From assembly GCA_026120185.1 (NCBI GenBank), contig JANUWF010002061.1, forward strand, positions 124,001-188,000: 64,000 nucleotides of DNA. The letters are read 5' to 3'. This document shows, one piece after another, positions 20,707 through 33,300 of the stretch. Positions within the stretch are counted from its first letter, which is position 1. Each line of letters starts with the position of its first letter. The notes below the pieces were generated by a model. That model was given only the letters and a program-made list of their open reading frames with translations. It was not told the DNA's origin and ran no database searches. This DNA is from Voacanga thouarsii. Lineage: Eukaryota; Streptophyta; Magnoliopsida; Gentianales; Apocynaceae. The position numbers and the translations under genes were made by a program.

Positions 20707-23700
20707 TTATTGCAATTTGCTCAAGTTGAAACCTTCAAAAGATACAAGCTTCTGAGGTTGCTCACTTTTGTTTCCAGCATCACTGTCTTCATCTGTTGTT
20801 ATTTCAACTGATGGACACCAATCATCTGTGGTAGCGTTAGTATATCCTAATTCGACCGACAAGGAAGCATCCAGAGTACTGAAAGATGGTGAAGCATCAA
20901 GGGAAGTGTCCAATGAAGGAGTAGCCCAGTAATTGTTCTTTCGTGCCAAGTTTTTCTTAGCTCTGGCTCGCCATCTTTTCAGGCCACTCACCACTCCCTC
21001 AGGGAATACAGCATTTTTCATGGACGTGCCCATCTGTTGAAAATCAACCTTAATGATCAAAATTTTACATTGAAATATGCAGCAATAAGCCTAAGGTGTT
21101 CACTTGTTTAATTACCTGAGTTACTAACGCATAGAGAGGAAGTGTCACATAGCCGCAAAGAATGTGAACAACCACTCCCATGGCAAGTTTGATCACGATG
21201 TCTTCAGTTTTATGGTGGAAGCAAGATCTTAGTCCAAATTTATACTGCTCAGAAAGGAATTGATAATTAGCCTGCTGCTTCTGGTTAAGGATCAAATTAT
21301 GATTGAAGAGAACATCTGACCATGAAACTACTTCAGGAACTTACCCAAGTCCACGCAAAGAAGGCCAGCTGAAATGAACTCTGAAATTATCAAAACAGTT
21401 GACATTTTAGTTAAACAACCAAAGAAAAACACAGAGAGAGAGAGAGAGAGTAAAAGTTCCAGATATCTAGTACAATAGTAGTATCGCCCAAGGGTGAAAT
21501 AGAATGTTCTTAAAAAACAATTGTATATATTTATGGGAGAAACATGTACTTTTACAAAGTAATTTTCCGTTTAACAAACAGTTTTCTACAAGTCCTTTTC
21601 CTGAATCAATCAATATTCGGGAAAGCAAAGTCAGACATGTGATTGCATGATGAAATTGAAGCTACCTGAAATAAGATGAAATGCATGAGGTGGAGAAGCA
21701 ATTTTGGTTGGCCAAACCAAAAGAAATGGTCACTGGGCCTAACAACAAGTGTTCCTTGGACTACATGGGTTTTGTAGTTGCTGTCTAAGCACATTTTTGT
21801 AATAATTGATTGTAGCTTTGTTCCCACGACCAGCAGCATCTGCATGCATCGAAATAATCAGTATTTAACCTTCAATAGCATTACAAACTTGAAGAAAGCA
21901 GATACATTTTTTTCCATATCTTTAGGTAATTAAGTCCTCACCACCAATGGGATGAAGGGAAGCCAATAGTAGTTGCGGAATACTGCAAGACAAAACAGTT
22001 TATTTTTGGTTAGGATCATAGTGTTTAATCTGTGAAGAACTTTTAGTCAGATATTGAATGTTTTAACAAAGCTATCGAATTAGATGAGGTCAAGTATTAC
22101 CATATGCATTGAAGAATATGAAAAGTACAGAGAAAACCCAAATCCATAGGCTGCAATATGAAAAAAGAGCCATCAGTTATTTCCTTGAAAAAATTATATG
22201 TATATTTATTTTTCAATGATTCTTTTGTTACTAATCTTACTTCATTCCAACAACCACTCCAAAATCTTTCTCCATAGCTCTCCTCAAATACTTTTGGAAG
22301 TTAAAGTTGCTTTCTTCTGGCAAATGTTTCTATTATAACAGATAAAACCCAGTACCATTAGGAACTTCAAAGCCAAACAAACAGAAAATTTTTAGTAATC
22401 TAACAGGAAAAGGCAAGTACCAGGATAAATCCATGCCTAAGAGTACAATAGTCAGCCTTGGAAACAGACTCACAAAATTGGCGAAGAAAAGCAACCTGCA
22501 TAAGTTTACAAGGAAAGAATCAGATTGTAAGCTAATGGAGTGAATGCAGCAACAAGATAAAATAACTGGTCAAGAACTAACTGGTAAACGAAGAATACGG
22601 TGTTCACTCCAGAACTTAAGATGCCTCCTTCCAAATGTTGTTTGATGAATCAGCTGGATCCTCCTTGGATCTACATGGCAATTATTTAAAATAAAGTAAC
22701 AGAAGAACAAGTCCATAGTGACTTATTCAGAAAAGATGAGCAGTAGTTGTTTATTCATGTGTATGTGTTACAGAATAGGAATGGTAACTCTTTACTAATT
22801 GATCTGTTTCTTTGCTCTTTATATAATACAGAGTAGTTTGGGTTTCTAAGAAAGATCTGCCCTTAATCGTCTGCGGCAATAGTACTACTGGACAATATAA
22901 TAGTATAATCAACAGAAAATTCAGGACCTGCAGTTAATTGAAACGGTATATAACTTGTTGTGTCTACGAAGCATCCTTTGTTTTCAAAGCGCAATTAATT
23001 AAGCTAAGATAATGAATGCCGCCACAAGGCTGTCGTCCATTGAGGACCAAATCAGATGAATTAGAGCATACCATTAGAAAATTGATATTCCATGGTTCTG
23101 GTCTCTGCCTCCCAAGATTCCCATCTTTTCATCTGGAGATTTACCATAGAAAAAAACATGAAATCAAACACTGGTCCAAAAAGTTCCTCCATATGAACTA
23201 ATTTTGCAGAAACACCCACAGGATTCGTAAATATTTCTTGCCTCAAAGAAAACGGGTTCAAACTTTTCCAGTGACCTTTGCGACACTCACCTTTGCCATT
23301 CCGAGACTGAATATGAGGATGCAAGACAAAACATGGAAGAAAGCAAGCACAAAAATTAACAACTGGAGCTCCTGTGCAGCTTTCCTTGACATGAAAGACA
23401 TCTTTTCCTGCCATCACAATTTTGAAAACCATATATTTAAAGTATTCTTCCCTCTGGAACCCCAAAAAAAAAGAGAGGGAGGAAAAAAAAAAAAAAAAAG
23501 GAATGCCAAAGCTTAACTCAACATTTATTTGAAACTGGAAGATGTGGTTGATAAGAAGAAGACCACTTCGCTAATTTAACATAAAGAAATCCGAGTGTTA
23601 CATAATGATGAAATTCAGGCCTTTCAGCTGGAGATGCAATCTGTGGGATAAAACATTTTTTTGGTGCAAGTATGCATTGCGGCATTTAAAAACTCTAGTG

Positions 23701-24319
23701 CAGGAGCAACTAAAGTTGAACCAATTTGAATCTGTTCCTTACCTGATCACGACATTTGCTTTCTTCCTCGTCCTCACTGGTCAGGCTTCGACAGGGGAGG
23801 AAGGATTCAACGACCTCCTTTGGGATGCAGATGTTTGCAATTGGCTTCTGACCCACAGTCAGAAACAAAGAAATGAATCCCAAAAGGAGCAAATCTGCAA
23901 ACAGAAAACATGCATGAGGGTTGCAAACGTCATAAAATTGAAGAAAAATAAAAGACATAAAAAGGCATACTATTCTCTGTATCTAGATACAGAGACACTG
24001 TAGTGTTTATTACCTGATTTCATTTTGTTTAGAGCATGAAGAAGGGACTTTTTTCTTTTCCTCTGCAAGAACTGCAGGAAGCGAAAAGCAGCAATTAATA
24101 ACAAACGGATTAACTAATTAGCATCTGCTTGCAATAGTATTCCATAAGATATTCATGCACTAGGCAGAACAGAACGGAAAACATGCGCACCTTCGCCAAG
24201 ATATGGAGCCCATGTTCAATAATTACAGAGACAGATACCAGAACGAAACAAACAACTGCCACGGCCCAAGTTGGCGTAGTCTCAAGACTAGTAGATTCTC
24301 CATTTTCAGTTCCAGCCAT
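20707..24319 (-). CDS. MLO-family seven-transmembrane protein
   Basis: Fourteen exons were assembled on the minus strand: 24191-24319, 24014-24071, 23743-23894, 23291-23407, 23072-23132, 22582-22670, 22421-22495, 22241-22329, 22101-22150, 21942-21982, 21666-21839, 21345-21380, 21116-21244, 20707-21033. All junctions are GT/AG; the sum is 1527 nt (508 aa plus stop), normal for MLO. The N-terminus MAGTENGES leads into TPTWAVAVVCF (TM1) and EHGLHILAK. Signature blocks follow: LLLLGFISLFLTVGQ, WESWEAETRTMEYQFSN, FGRRHLKFWSEHRILRLP, KADYCTLRHGFI, WLPFIPLVMLLVVGTKLQ, PSDHFFWFGQPKLLLHLMHF and KTEDIVIKLAMGVVVH. The tail has a basic amphipathic calmodulin-binding helix (GLKRWRARAKKNL, Trp about 420). 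MLO proteins are plasma-membrane proteins with roles in powdery mildew susceptibility, root thigmomorphogenesis or pollen tube reception; which role applies here is not decided by sequence. Confidence 0.95.
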
Positions 24320-25380
24320 CTCCGTTCCCCTTCACCAGACACTGCGCTTGAAACTGAATTCCACAAGTAACTTTCTGGGAGTCTACTGAATACAATTCCT
24401 GGAAGAAAAGTTCAAGAATTATAGGATTTGTTGTTTAAGATTATCAAGGAAATGGAAAATGTTTTACACGGCCAGAAAAGAAGAACAAATTGATGATTGC
24501 TTGTTAGTAGTAGTGTTATAGAAATGGAGGGTCCAAAGGAGGTCTCAGGCACTGCACTTTTCAATATCGAATATTAATCCCCAGGTGGTCAAAAAAATAC
24601 AGGCCTGGGCTGATTCAGGGTGATTCGCTAGCTAGCGTTCCGTCGCTGACCATCGTTGCCCGCGTAAAGAAGGCCATGACGTGTGAAAACAGTTGCAAAA
24701 AAACCGAAAGTCGGTGATATCCGAGTCCGGATTGGGACCCCACCGGCTAGTTCTCTGACTGTTCTCACGGGAGGAGTTAAAAAGGTTAAGCCCACGACGG
24801 TGACAAAAGTAGACGGACAGGTGTCCGATCATGGATGCTAAACGTGTCCTGCCTCTGTGTCAGGGCTTACGGAAGGCATGGCCCCACTTAGTCTATCTAT
24901 GGTTAAAGGTTGACAGATCTTCAATTTTCAACCACAATTTGACTGTTGATAATTATGGTTCCGGTTACTCAATTTCCAGTTTAATAAATTTTATTTTTTA
25001 ATTTTTTAGAAAAAATATAAAAATAAGTGAAAATAATTAAAAACATAAGAGAAAAAAATGAGATTGAATTTAATTTTAATTATATAAAATTAAGATACCT
25101 ACAAATTTTATGTAAAAGAATCAAAATTCTCGTAATTTATTTACTTTTTAATCTTTAATAATCTTCACTTTAAGTTGTCGTATTTCTTTTCGTGTTTACA
25201 TCCAAAAATTCGTTGAAATTTGACTTTACATATTTTTATTGATGATTTTTAACTTAATTCAATCATCAAGATGTGTTTGAACTTTAAAAATTCTCGATGC
25301 CATTCTTGAGTGAGTTGTGTTACAATAAGAAATTTACTCTCATTTTCACTTCACTACTTAAAGATATCAAATCTTTCACC
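24320..25380. other. MLO 5' flank and intergenic DNA
   Basis: Upstream region of the MLO gene. No clear TATA box could be placed with confidence. A GC-richer patch lies at 24600-24900. From 24960 on it is AT-rich without a gene. Confidence 0.5.
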
Positions 25381-26211
25381 TATTTCATTCCACTTCAAAT
25401 AATAAATTAAATATAATTTAAATTTCACTATAAAATTTAAAAATCCTCTTAATTGTTTTTGTCTTTCTACCATCATCTTACGTGACAAGTCAATTTTTGA
25501 AGATTCGAATATTAAAATATCAATATCTTAAGTTTCTTCGATAATTTTACCATACTTTCTAAAATATTTTGACACAAGTCACAAAGAATATTCTTTATAT
25601 TAGTTATTATACAAAAAATATCATGAGGATATATAAGATTTGAGTAATACTATCATCATCATTATCGTTATTATTATTATGTTAGAAAATAAAGAATTTA
25701 TCATTATTATTTTAGAAAATAAATAATCATAATAAAAAGTAAGATATTCTTATAAACCATTAATTCTCATACGTGGATCAATGATAGTAACTACTAAATT
25801 AACATTAAGTATTTCTAAATAATATTTTAACTATTTAATTTTCATAACATCAATACAAGGAGACAAAAAAGCATCACTAGAATATTCATTAAAAATACTA
25901 CTAATATTAACATTATTGAACAACTAAATGTGCAGTAGGATAATAAATACCATATAAATTATAACTAGTACCATTGAATATTTTTTAAATATTTAAAATG
26001 TCTTCACAAACATTCCATTGTTGAGGAAATAAATGTATTCCAATAACTCTATTTGAAAAAAAAAAAAAACACATAAAAGTTCTTTACATAGAAAAAATTT
26101 ATTTAGCAATTCATATGTTAAATTCCATCTATTGGGATATATTTTAGAAATTATTTTGGTTTCATACCATTACGTATACAAAATTAACTCTATTTTTTTA
26201 ACTAAGAAAAA

Positions 26212-26254
<43 letters not shown>

Positions 26255-27240
26255 CTTATTGGTTTAATATAAAAATTAAGGTTTTTTAAACTATCTTGTA
26301 CAAATAAACTTAAAATATGATATGTACATCTAACATGACAAAATTTAATTTTAAAAGTTGATTTAATTAAATTTTTAGAACTAGTAATTGAGACGGTATT
26401 TATACTAATATTTTTCAAAGAAATCGAAAAAATCTTATTTACTAAATCATATTTTTTTAGAATAACAATTAACCGCTGTCAAATATTTTCAATAAAATGT
26501 GGACCATTAAAGACCCTATAAGCAATTAATCTTTTTTAATATTATATTTATTATCTATTTAATGACATATAACATCCATATAAGAATGAGTTTGTCAATG
26601 ATTATTTCAAATATCACTACATAAAAAAATTTTACCAGGTAAATTTTAAAAAATTTGATCTAATTAATTATTATTATTCCTATATAAATTTTTAAGTGTA
26701 CGTATGAGGATATTGCGGGGTGCACAATTTGTAATTTTGCAGTAAGATTTAAAGTATTTTGACAATATTTATTAAATTGTAATATTTCACCAAAATTAAA
26801 TGCAAGATTTTCTACAACAACTATTTTAGCTAATTTTTCTCTATTTGCTTTATTAATATATTTAAATAAATCAACAAACGGAGAAGCAGAAACAGTAGTA
26901 GTGTACTCGATAATTTATTATTGTCTGAAATTCAAACCGAACTCTTGAAGATAGAGTATGCCATAACCCGTTTCTGATTTGAATGCATATAATTTAAGAG
27001 TAGTAGTACAATAATTACACTTAACTTTCATTTCATTATATGATATTATTGTAATGGTAAAATATTTAATAAATATATCAATTTCTCTTTTTTGCACTTT
27101 TTTTTTTATATAGTATCGGTTTATACTTTTACTTTCTTGAGTATTAATTTGAGGATGTTTTTGTTGAGGTTCAGCTTTTTCATCTCTAATTTGCATTGGT
27201 TGGTCAGTTGTTAAAACAGAAAATGTTGTCAAAAAAATTT
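25380..27240 (-). pseudogene. Decayed hAT transposase
   Basis: On the minus strand, 26918-27232 encodes a BED zinc-finger-like start: KVKCNYC followed by a phrase aligned to the 'K..TGHLHNHLKSC' region (here KSETGYGILYL). Downstream, near 25880-26000, a frame resembles the hAT block 'FL..FY..T....G..YPT.NLY'. Near 25750-25800, VVTIIDPRMRI resembles 'VLDPRMKL'. Stops and frameshifts are frequent. The order BED, then central, then 'LDPR' matches hAT transposases. Element ends were not found. Confidence 0.55.
26208..26251. repeat. (AT)n microsatellite
   Basis: Long AT dinucleotide run within the decayed transposase region. Confidence 0.95.
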
Positions 27241-27299
27241 TGGATTAAAATTGGAAACTTGTTGATAATCGGATAGAGTAGTAAATGTCTCCGGTTGAA

Positions 27300-30200
27300 G
27301 ATTTGAATTAAAACTAGCACATCACTCATATTTTTTATTACCCTTAGAGCAACTTGGATGAGATATTTTTTTCAAAAATAAAAAAATAAATATAACATCA
27401 ATATATTATAAATTAAAATTGAGAGAGTTGAAAGAATTGAGAGAGAGTTAGAAAGTTGAGGGAGTTAAAGAGAATTGAGAGAAGTATAAAAAATTAAGAT
27501 GGATTGATGACTTATATATAGAGGGAGTTAAGGAGGAGGAAAAATGCACAATGGGGTCAGTGGCCATTGCACGCAACGGATAGAAACACAATGGCCATTA
27601 TGGCCCTTTTATTTTTTTTATTTATTATTTTTTACATTATCGCGTAGCTTTAAAAAAAAAATCATGAATTTCAATCTTTAGTTGGCGATTGGAGAAAACC
27701 CTCAATCTCAACGTGACCATTGATCACAGTTTCGGTGCACAATTTATCGATTCGGAATTGTTGACACCAATTTTGGTCTACAATTGAACCGTGAAAAAAT
27801 GAAACTAGGGCCATTTCTACAAGGAGGATGAGGCAGTGAATGTACCCCGGGATTGCCAACGAGGAAATGGTTTATGGTGCATCGCTCGTAAATCTCATTA
27901 TCGAGTGTCCACAATTCTCACAATGCACTTCCAAAGTTCATCTATTTTTTAAAAAAGAAATTAACCTATTTAGTCTTTAAAGTTTGGTATTTGAAATGTT
28001 TTCGTGATTAATATATATATTATCGTTATGTTCTTAATGATTTTTCTATTATTATGCTTCCTAATGTTTTATTTTTTACAAAAAAAAAAAAATCAATCAT
28101 TATGGTCTCTAGAAACAAAAAATTAGGGATCATAATGATAAAAAAAATAATTAGAAACCATAACGATAGGAAAAATTATTAAGGACGAAAATATTATAAA
28201 TACTAAACTTTAGAAACCAAATAAATTAATTTTTTTAAAATAAAAATATATTCTAACAATATAATAGCTTAATTGTCGAAAGCACAACTTATCAAAGAAG
28301 CCCTAATGGGTATAATCGTGTTATTTTTCTTCGACATATAAAATATTTTTTAAAAAAAAAATAAAAACTCATACCTTGAAATTTTCTTGTTTTTATTTTT
28401 TATAAATTATCAGCAGTTTAATTCTAATTTTTAAATTATAAATTAAATACTTAATTATTAAGTTATTCTTATCGTGCGATATCAAATGCGTGACCCGTAA
28501 TCTGAATTTTAATTATTAAAGAAGAAAATTTTGTTTGACTATCTGAATTTTAATTATTAAAGAAAAAAATTTGGTTGACTATGTACTTGATTTATATAAT
28601 ATTTTCAATATCCAAGTAAGAATAGTCTTACAGGAACTGCATCATCCTTCGTCTTGGAATTGATTAATGAAGGGTAATCATCCAAAATAGTAAATTGCAA
28701 TTACACCAATTATAGTATGTTATAAAAGGGAAAAATAAAAAGTATTACTAAAAATGAGATTTTTATTATTTTATATCTCTTCCATTCTAGAAACAATAGT
28801 ATTTGATCGGTTTATCTATATGTAAAAGAGATTAGAATAGGAATTTTGACGGAAAAAAGAAAAGGTGTAGAGGGACATAAAAGAATTAATTTGCATGTAA
28901 AGGAACCTAAAGGTCATAATTTCGAAAATAATAGAAAAGGATTAATTTGTAGTTATGTAATATTTTTTAGCGGCAATAAGCTTAGCTGACATAATATATT
29001 TCTAATATTTCATAAAATCAAAAAGAAAAAGAAAAAAAAAACTGGTTTGTTGTCAATACTGACGGAGGAGGTATCGTACACCAAATTTGATATTTTGAGA
29101 ATGCATTCACTACTCCATCATCAGCATCGATAACCTTTATCGTAAAAGTAGTATATGCATCGTTATAACTATTAGTATTATTATAACAAGCATTAGCTCA
29201 GGGTTTAACCAACCGGGCGTTGGCTATTTCTTTCTTCTTTACTCGTTTCATTGTAAAAAATTAGAAATGAAGAGGGAGGCCTCGTGGGAAAAGAAGAAGA
29301 AATAAAATAGTTTTCACATTTTCCACCTTTGCAGCCGCCAATGGCCCCTTCCGCAGACACAGATTGGTAGTTTTTTTAGTCTCACCAGCTTATCTCTAGG
29401 TTGATGCTTTGGGAGTGCAATTCGTTGAATTCTAGCTGAATCCTAATAGAATAATATTCACAAGCCCACAGATTTCTTACTATTATGCAAATAAAATGCA
29501 TCATTAGTCACGCGCGTTCACATATGTATTTCTTCCCAAATTCAACTATTGTCAACTTATTCCCTGCTTTACTGCTCTCCAACAAATCTAGAATAACTTA
29601 GTCCTGGAAAACCAAGGATCCAAGGGGTCAGTGCAAAATCAACTTGATGAAAAAGGATCTTTTTACAGAAGACACAGGAAAAACAGGAATGAGGGAACAA
29701 AAAGGACACTGTAGCCGGAACGTCCCGTGCATATGATAAATTCAGTCCGGCCACCAACTTTTAACAGTACAATCATATGGGTTACAACCTACCACGAGTT
29801 CTTTTCGTGTTCCCCTTAACGATATCAGTGGAAATTAAACACAGCAGACAACGTTATACAATTTAAACTAATTACAGAATTCTCCAACAGTCAACATAAA
29901 GCCAATAAAATCGGGTAAGCATTTCAGGCAACTGGGAATCACCACATTTTGATTCCTCAGCTGCTTCAGAAAATTTACTAACTAGGGCTAGGAAAGATTG
30001 ACATGCTAGGGAAATGGTTTCCATTCCTGCAGAAAATATGGAATAACATTCTTAAGCTTCGAACATCAGCAACCAAAAAGGTATAATTAGGAGATCGGGG
30101 ACTTACTACAATCTGTCATATTCAAGCATATCTCAAGTCATTTCATTTCCCCTTCTCCCTTTACAAAGAATTCTGCACCATTTTTCCTTCATGCAATAGC

Positions 30201-30321
30201 CTTGTACTGTTATCTTAATGCTCCAAATGAGATGCAAAAACCACTAAACCCCACAAAAATCAACCAATACGATCACCACTGCCAGATATTGACCTGCCAA
30301 TTGATTTCTATGAAATTCCTG
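27300..30321. other. Intergenic DNA
   Basis: No gene recognised. 27415-27560 is rich in GAGAGAGTTG-type purine repeats. A 41-bp tandem duplication (CTGAATTTTAATTATTAAAG plus following bases) starts at 28502 and 28543. 29500-30320 is the 3' flank of the ARF3 gene and probably holds its 3' UTR. Confidence 0.55.
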
Positions 30322-33300
30322 CTATAGGGCTATATCAAGAAGCATATCCCTAACGGTGTAGATGTCATTTACTTTAGTACAACTGCTTCCAGCTACATTA
30401 TTCACCAGGGGAGATTTCGGATACAACTGCCCTTTATCCCCAGGTACAAGAGTTGAGGCGAGATTGGGGGAAGTTGTAGCTTGGGTTGGGTTGATCTCTT
30501 CATGAATTGCAGCATTTTCTCCTTCACTCAGGGGAAAACCAAAGATCCTGCAGCTACTTTTGCACATGGAAACCAAACTTCGACCACTTCTATGCGTTGA
30601 TTGGTTTGGAAAACCAATATCCATCTTATTTTGCTCCTTCGAGAAACCAGAACCAAACCCCTGAAGATCTTCCCTCCTAAAGCTACTTTCAGAAGAAGAG
30701 CATGAACTGACCTGTCTAATGTATCTTTCAGAAATATCAAGTGATGCCTGGTTGATAGCCTCTGCCTTATCCAGGTTATTACCAGGTGTGGCATTAAGCT
30801 TAGATACAGCCAAGTTTGCTTGTTGAAACATAAGAACAGATGCCGGAGATGATACCTGCCTGAGGGGAGTGGATGATTGTATATTAGCATAACTGCGAAC
30901 ATGAGGCCACCCATGTACATGGCCTGGTACTTGAACACCGCCAATTATAGAATTCCCACAAGTATCTACAATCTGGTTAGCAGCAGGACCTCTTCCGTAT
31001 GATGGGTTCAGAACAGTTTCTTGACCTTGCAAGACCTTATTGAATCGGAAGGATTCACTAAAGCTCACTTCGTATGGAGTATTAGATTCTCCGCACAAGT
31101 TCTTGAAATGGTGGTCTGCAGTAGAAGACCTGGAACCATTATTACCAGCAAAACATTTGTTTTCAGCTGGGTGGTGGCCCTGGGCATCAATACCTTTATA
31201 CGGAGTATTAAAACCCACAATTTCTTGACCTTGCAAGACCTTCTGCAACCGCAAAGATTCCCCAAAACCAGATATTCCAGTCCCATCTGTAATAGACACA
31301 GACTAATTGGCATCCTTGCTTTAGCACTAATAAAGTAAAAGGAACAGGAAGATATCACAGACCTCTGGTGACTGGATAGTCTGGTTTTGACATTGGAAAA
31401 CCAGTCCTGGTTCTCTTTGTACCAGTTACCAGTAAGCTGCTGGGACCAGAAACTGAACCAGATGGTTCAATCTCCCAAGGTGAAACCCTATTCAGCCGAG
31501 ACTCCTCCAAATCATCCCACCGAACCTACAGAATTCAATCAACAAGGTACTTCAGTTCAATGTGACAAAACTTCTACAACTGGCGACGGAAAAGTCTGCC
31601 TAGGTCACAAATTGGCAACTAGAAATCCAAATTTTTTTATGACAAACATGCACCTCAAAACATATGTTCTAACTTTAGATGAAAGACGAAGTACAAACTT
31701 GCCAACACTTCATATATGCAGAGGGAAGTAACAAGGCTGGCAGACAAGAAAGTAACAGGAATAAACTCAATTGTACCAATAGGCACCTCCATTTTGATCC
31801 AGGCCACCTAACAGGATCCACATCACTTATCCCAACAACGAGTCCAGTGTACCTGCCATATCAGTAATGATTAGCAAAATATGCATGCCACCATGCAGCA
31901 ACCACAGTTTTAGAATCAGCCAACCTTCTTTCTGCTGCATCATCAGTTTCATAGCGCATTTTAAACCTCATTCCAGCTGAAAGAGGACCGGCAATACTCT
32001 TTGAGAATTTAGCATAAGGTACAACAAACTCCGATGGGCCAGCCCTTCAAAATGAATAGAACAAATAAAATTCAGAAAAGCAAATCCGGAGGAAGGATAA
32101 TGAAATGCATCTCTAATCATTACCTTCTTTGAGCAATAGTAAACAAATAAAAAGAGTTACAGAATAATCTAGACTGATACAAGTAATAATATGCCTAACA
32201 AGCTGTGAGTGCAACCAAATCAATAATTGCACAAGGAATTGAACTAAAATAGCCATTACATTTCAAGAATTACTAACCCTGAATTCTTATGCTAAAATTT
32301 TAACTCGAGGGATATAGCACCATTACAATAACGAAGATAGAGATTAGCAATGAATCAGACATAAAAGGACGAAAGAATTTCCCCAACATTCTTAATTCTG
32401 AAAATGATCCTATTATGATAGTTTGCTTGCTTGTATTTCAAATGCACCAGAATATAGGAAATTGGCTTTGAAATAATTTCTTTACTTTCCTGCTGTCATA
32501 GGGGCTGAGAAATTTACAGTTGACTGGACATCAGTACTACATTTCTAATCACCACAGAAAATGTGATCCAATTTTCTTCCTAGAGAAAGGTAATTGTAAG
32601 CTAGAGCACAGTTAAATGCTCTGGCACAAATTTATTCATATCAACCAAGCCAACATAAACCTTGTCTGGATAAACCACAGTTCTGCTGCATAAAATGAGA
32701 ATTGGAAATAAGAGCTTGTATAATCATTGCAATTTCGTGAAAGAAACTAATTGTCTTAACCATATGTCGAACTTATATAGACCTGCGTACATAGGCCTGA
32801 TTTTTCAATAACATTCTACAACAAACTTTGCGAAAATAAGCAAGAAGAACAGAGTTTAGATAAAGAAAGGCATCAAACATGCAGCTGGAATGTGATCAGT
32901 GGCCAGATAGAACAAAAGAAAATCAATTTTTGGACCCTAAAACCTACTAGACCAAATTTTTTGATTTATTTACCGTGGATTATAACAAATGTCAAAGACA
33001 CTTCTCGAAGATATGGCATTAACAACAGCAGAGATGCTGCTTGCGTTGAACAGTTGGCTAGAAGCTGGGAATGTAGGACAAGTTTTAACTTGAGCAGCTC
33101 TTCTGATGCCAAGCCTCAGCTCGCCATTCCCACCCCTGACAGAGAAAATCAGTTCACAACTTGGGTTAAGATACAGAATATAACAAATACACAATGCTAA
33201 AGTACGAAGAAAACGCAAACTATATTCCAGCAAATCAGACCTCAGAAAAAGTACAGCATCCCCAGAGACAAGCTTCTTCCTATTGACAAATGCACTCCAA

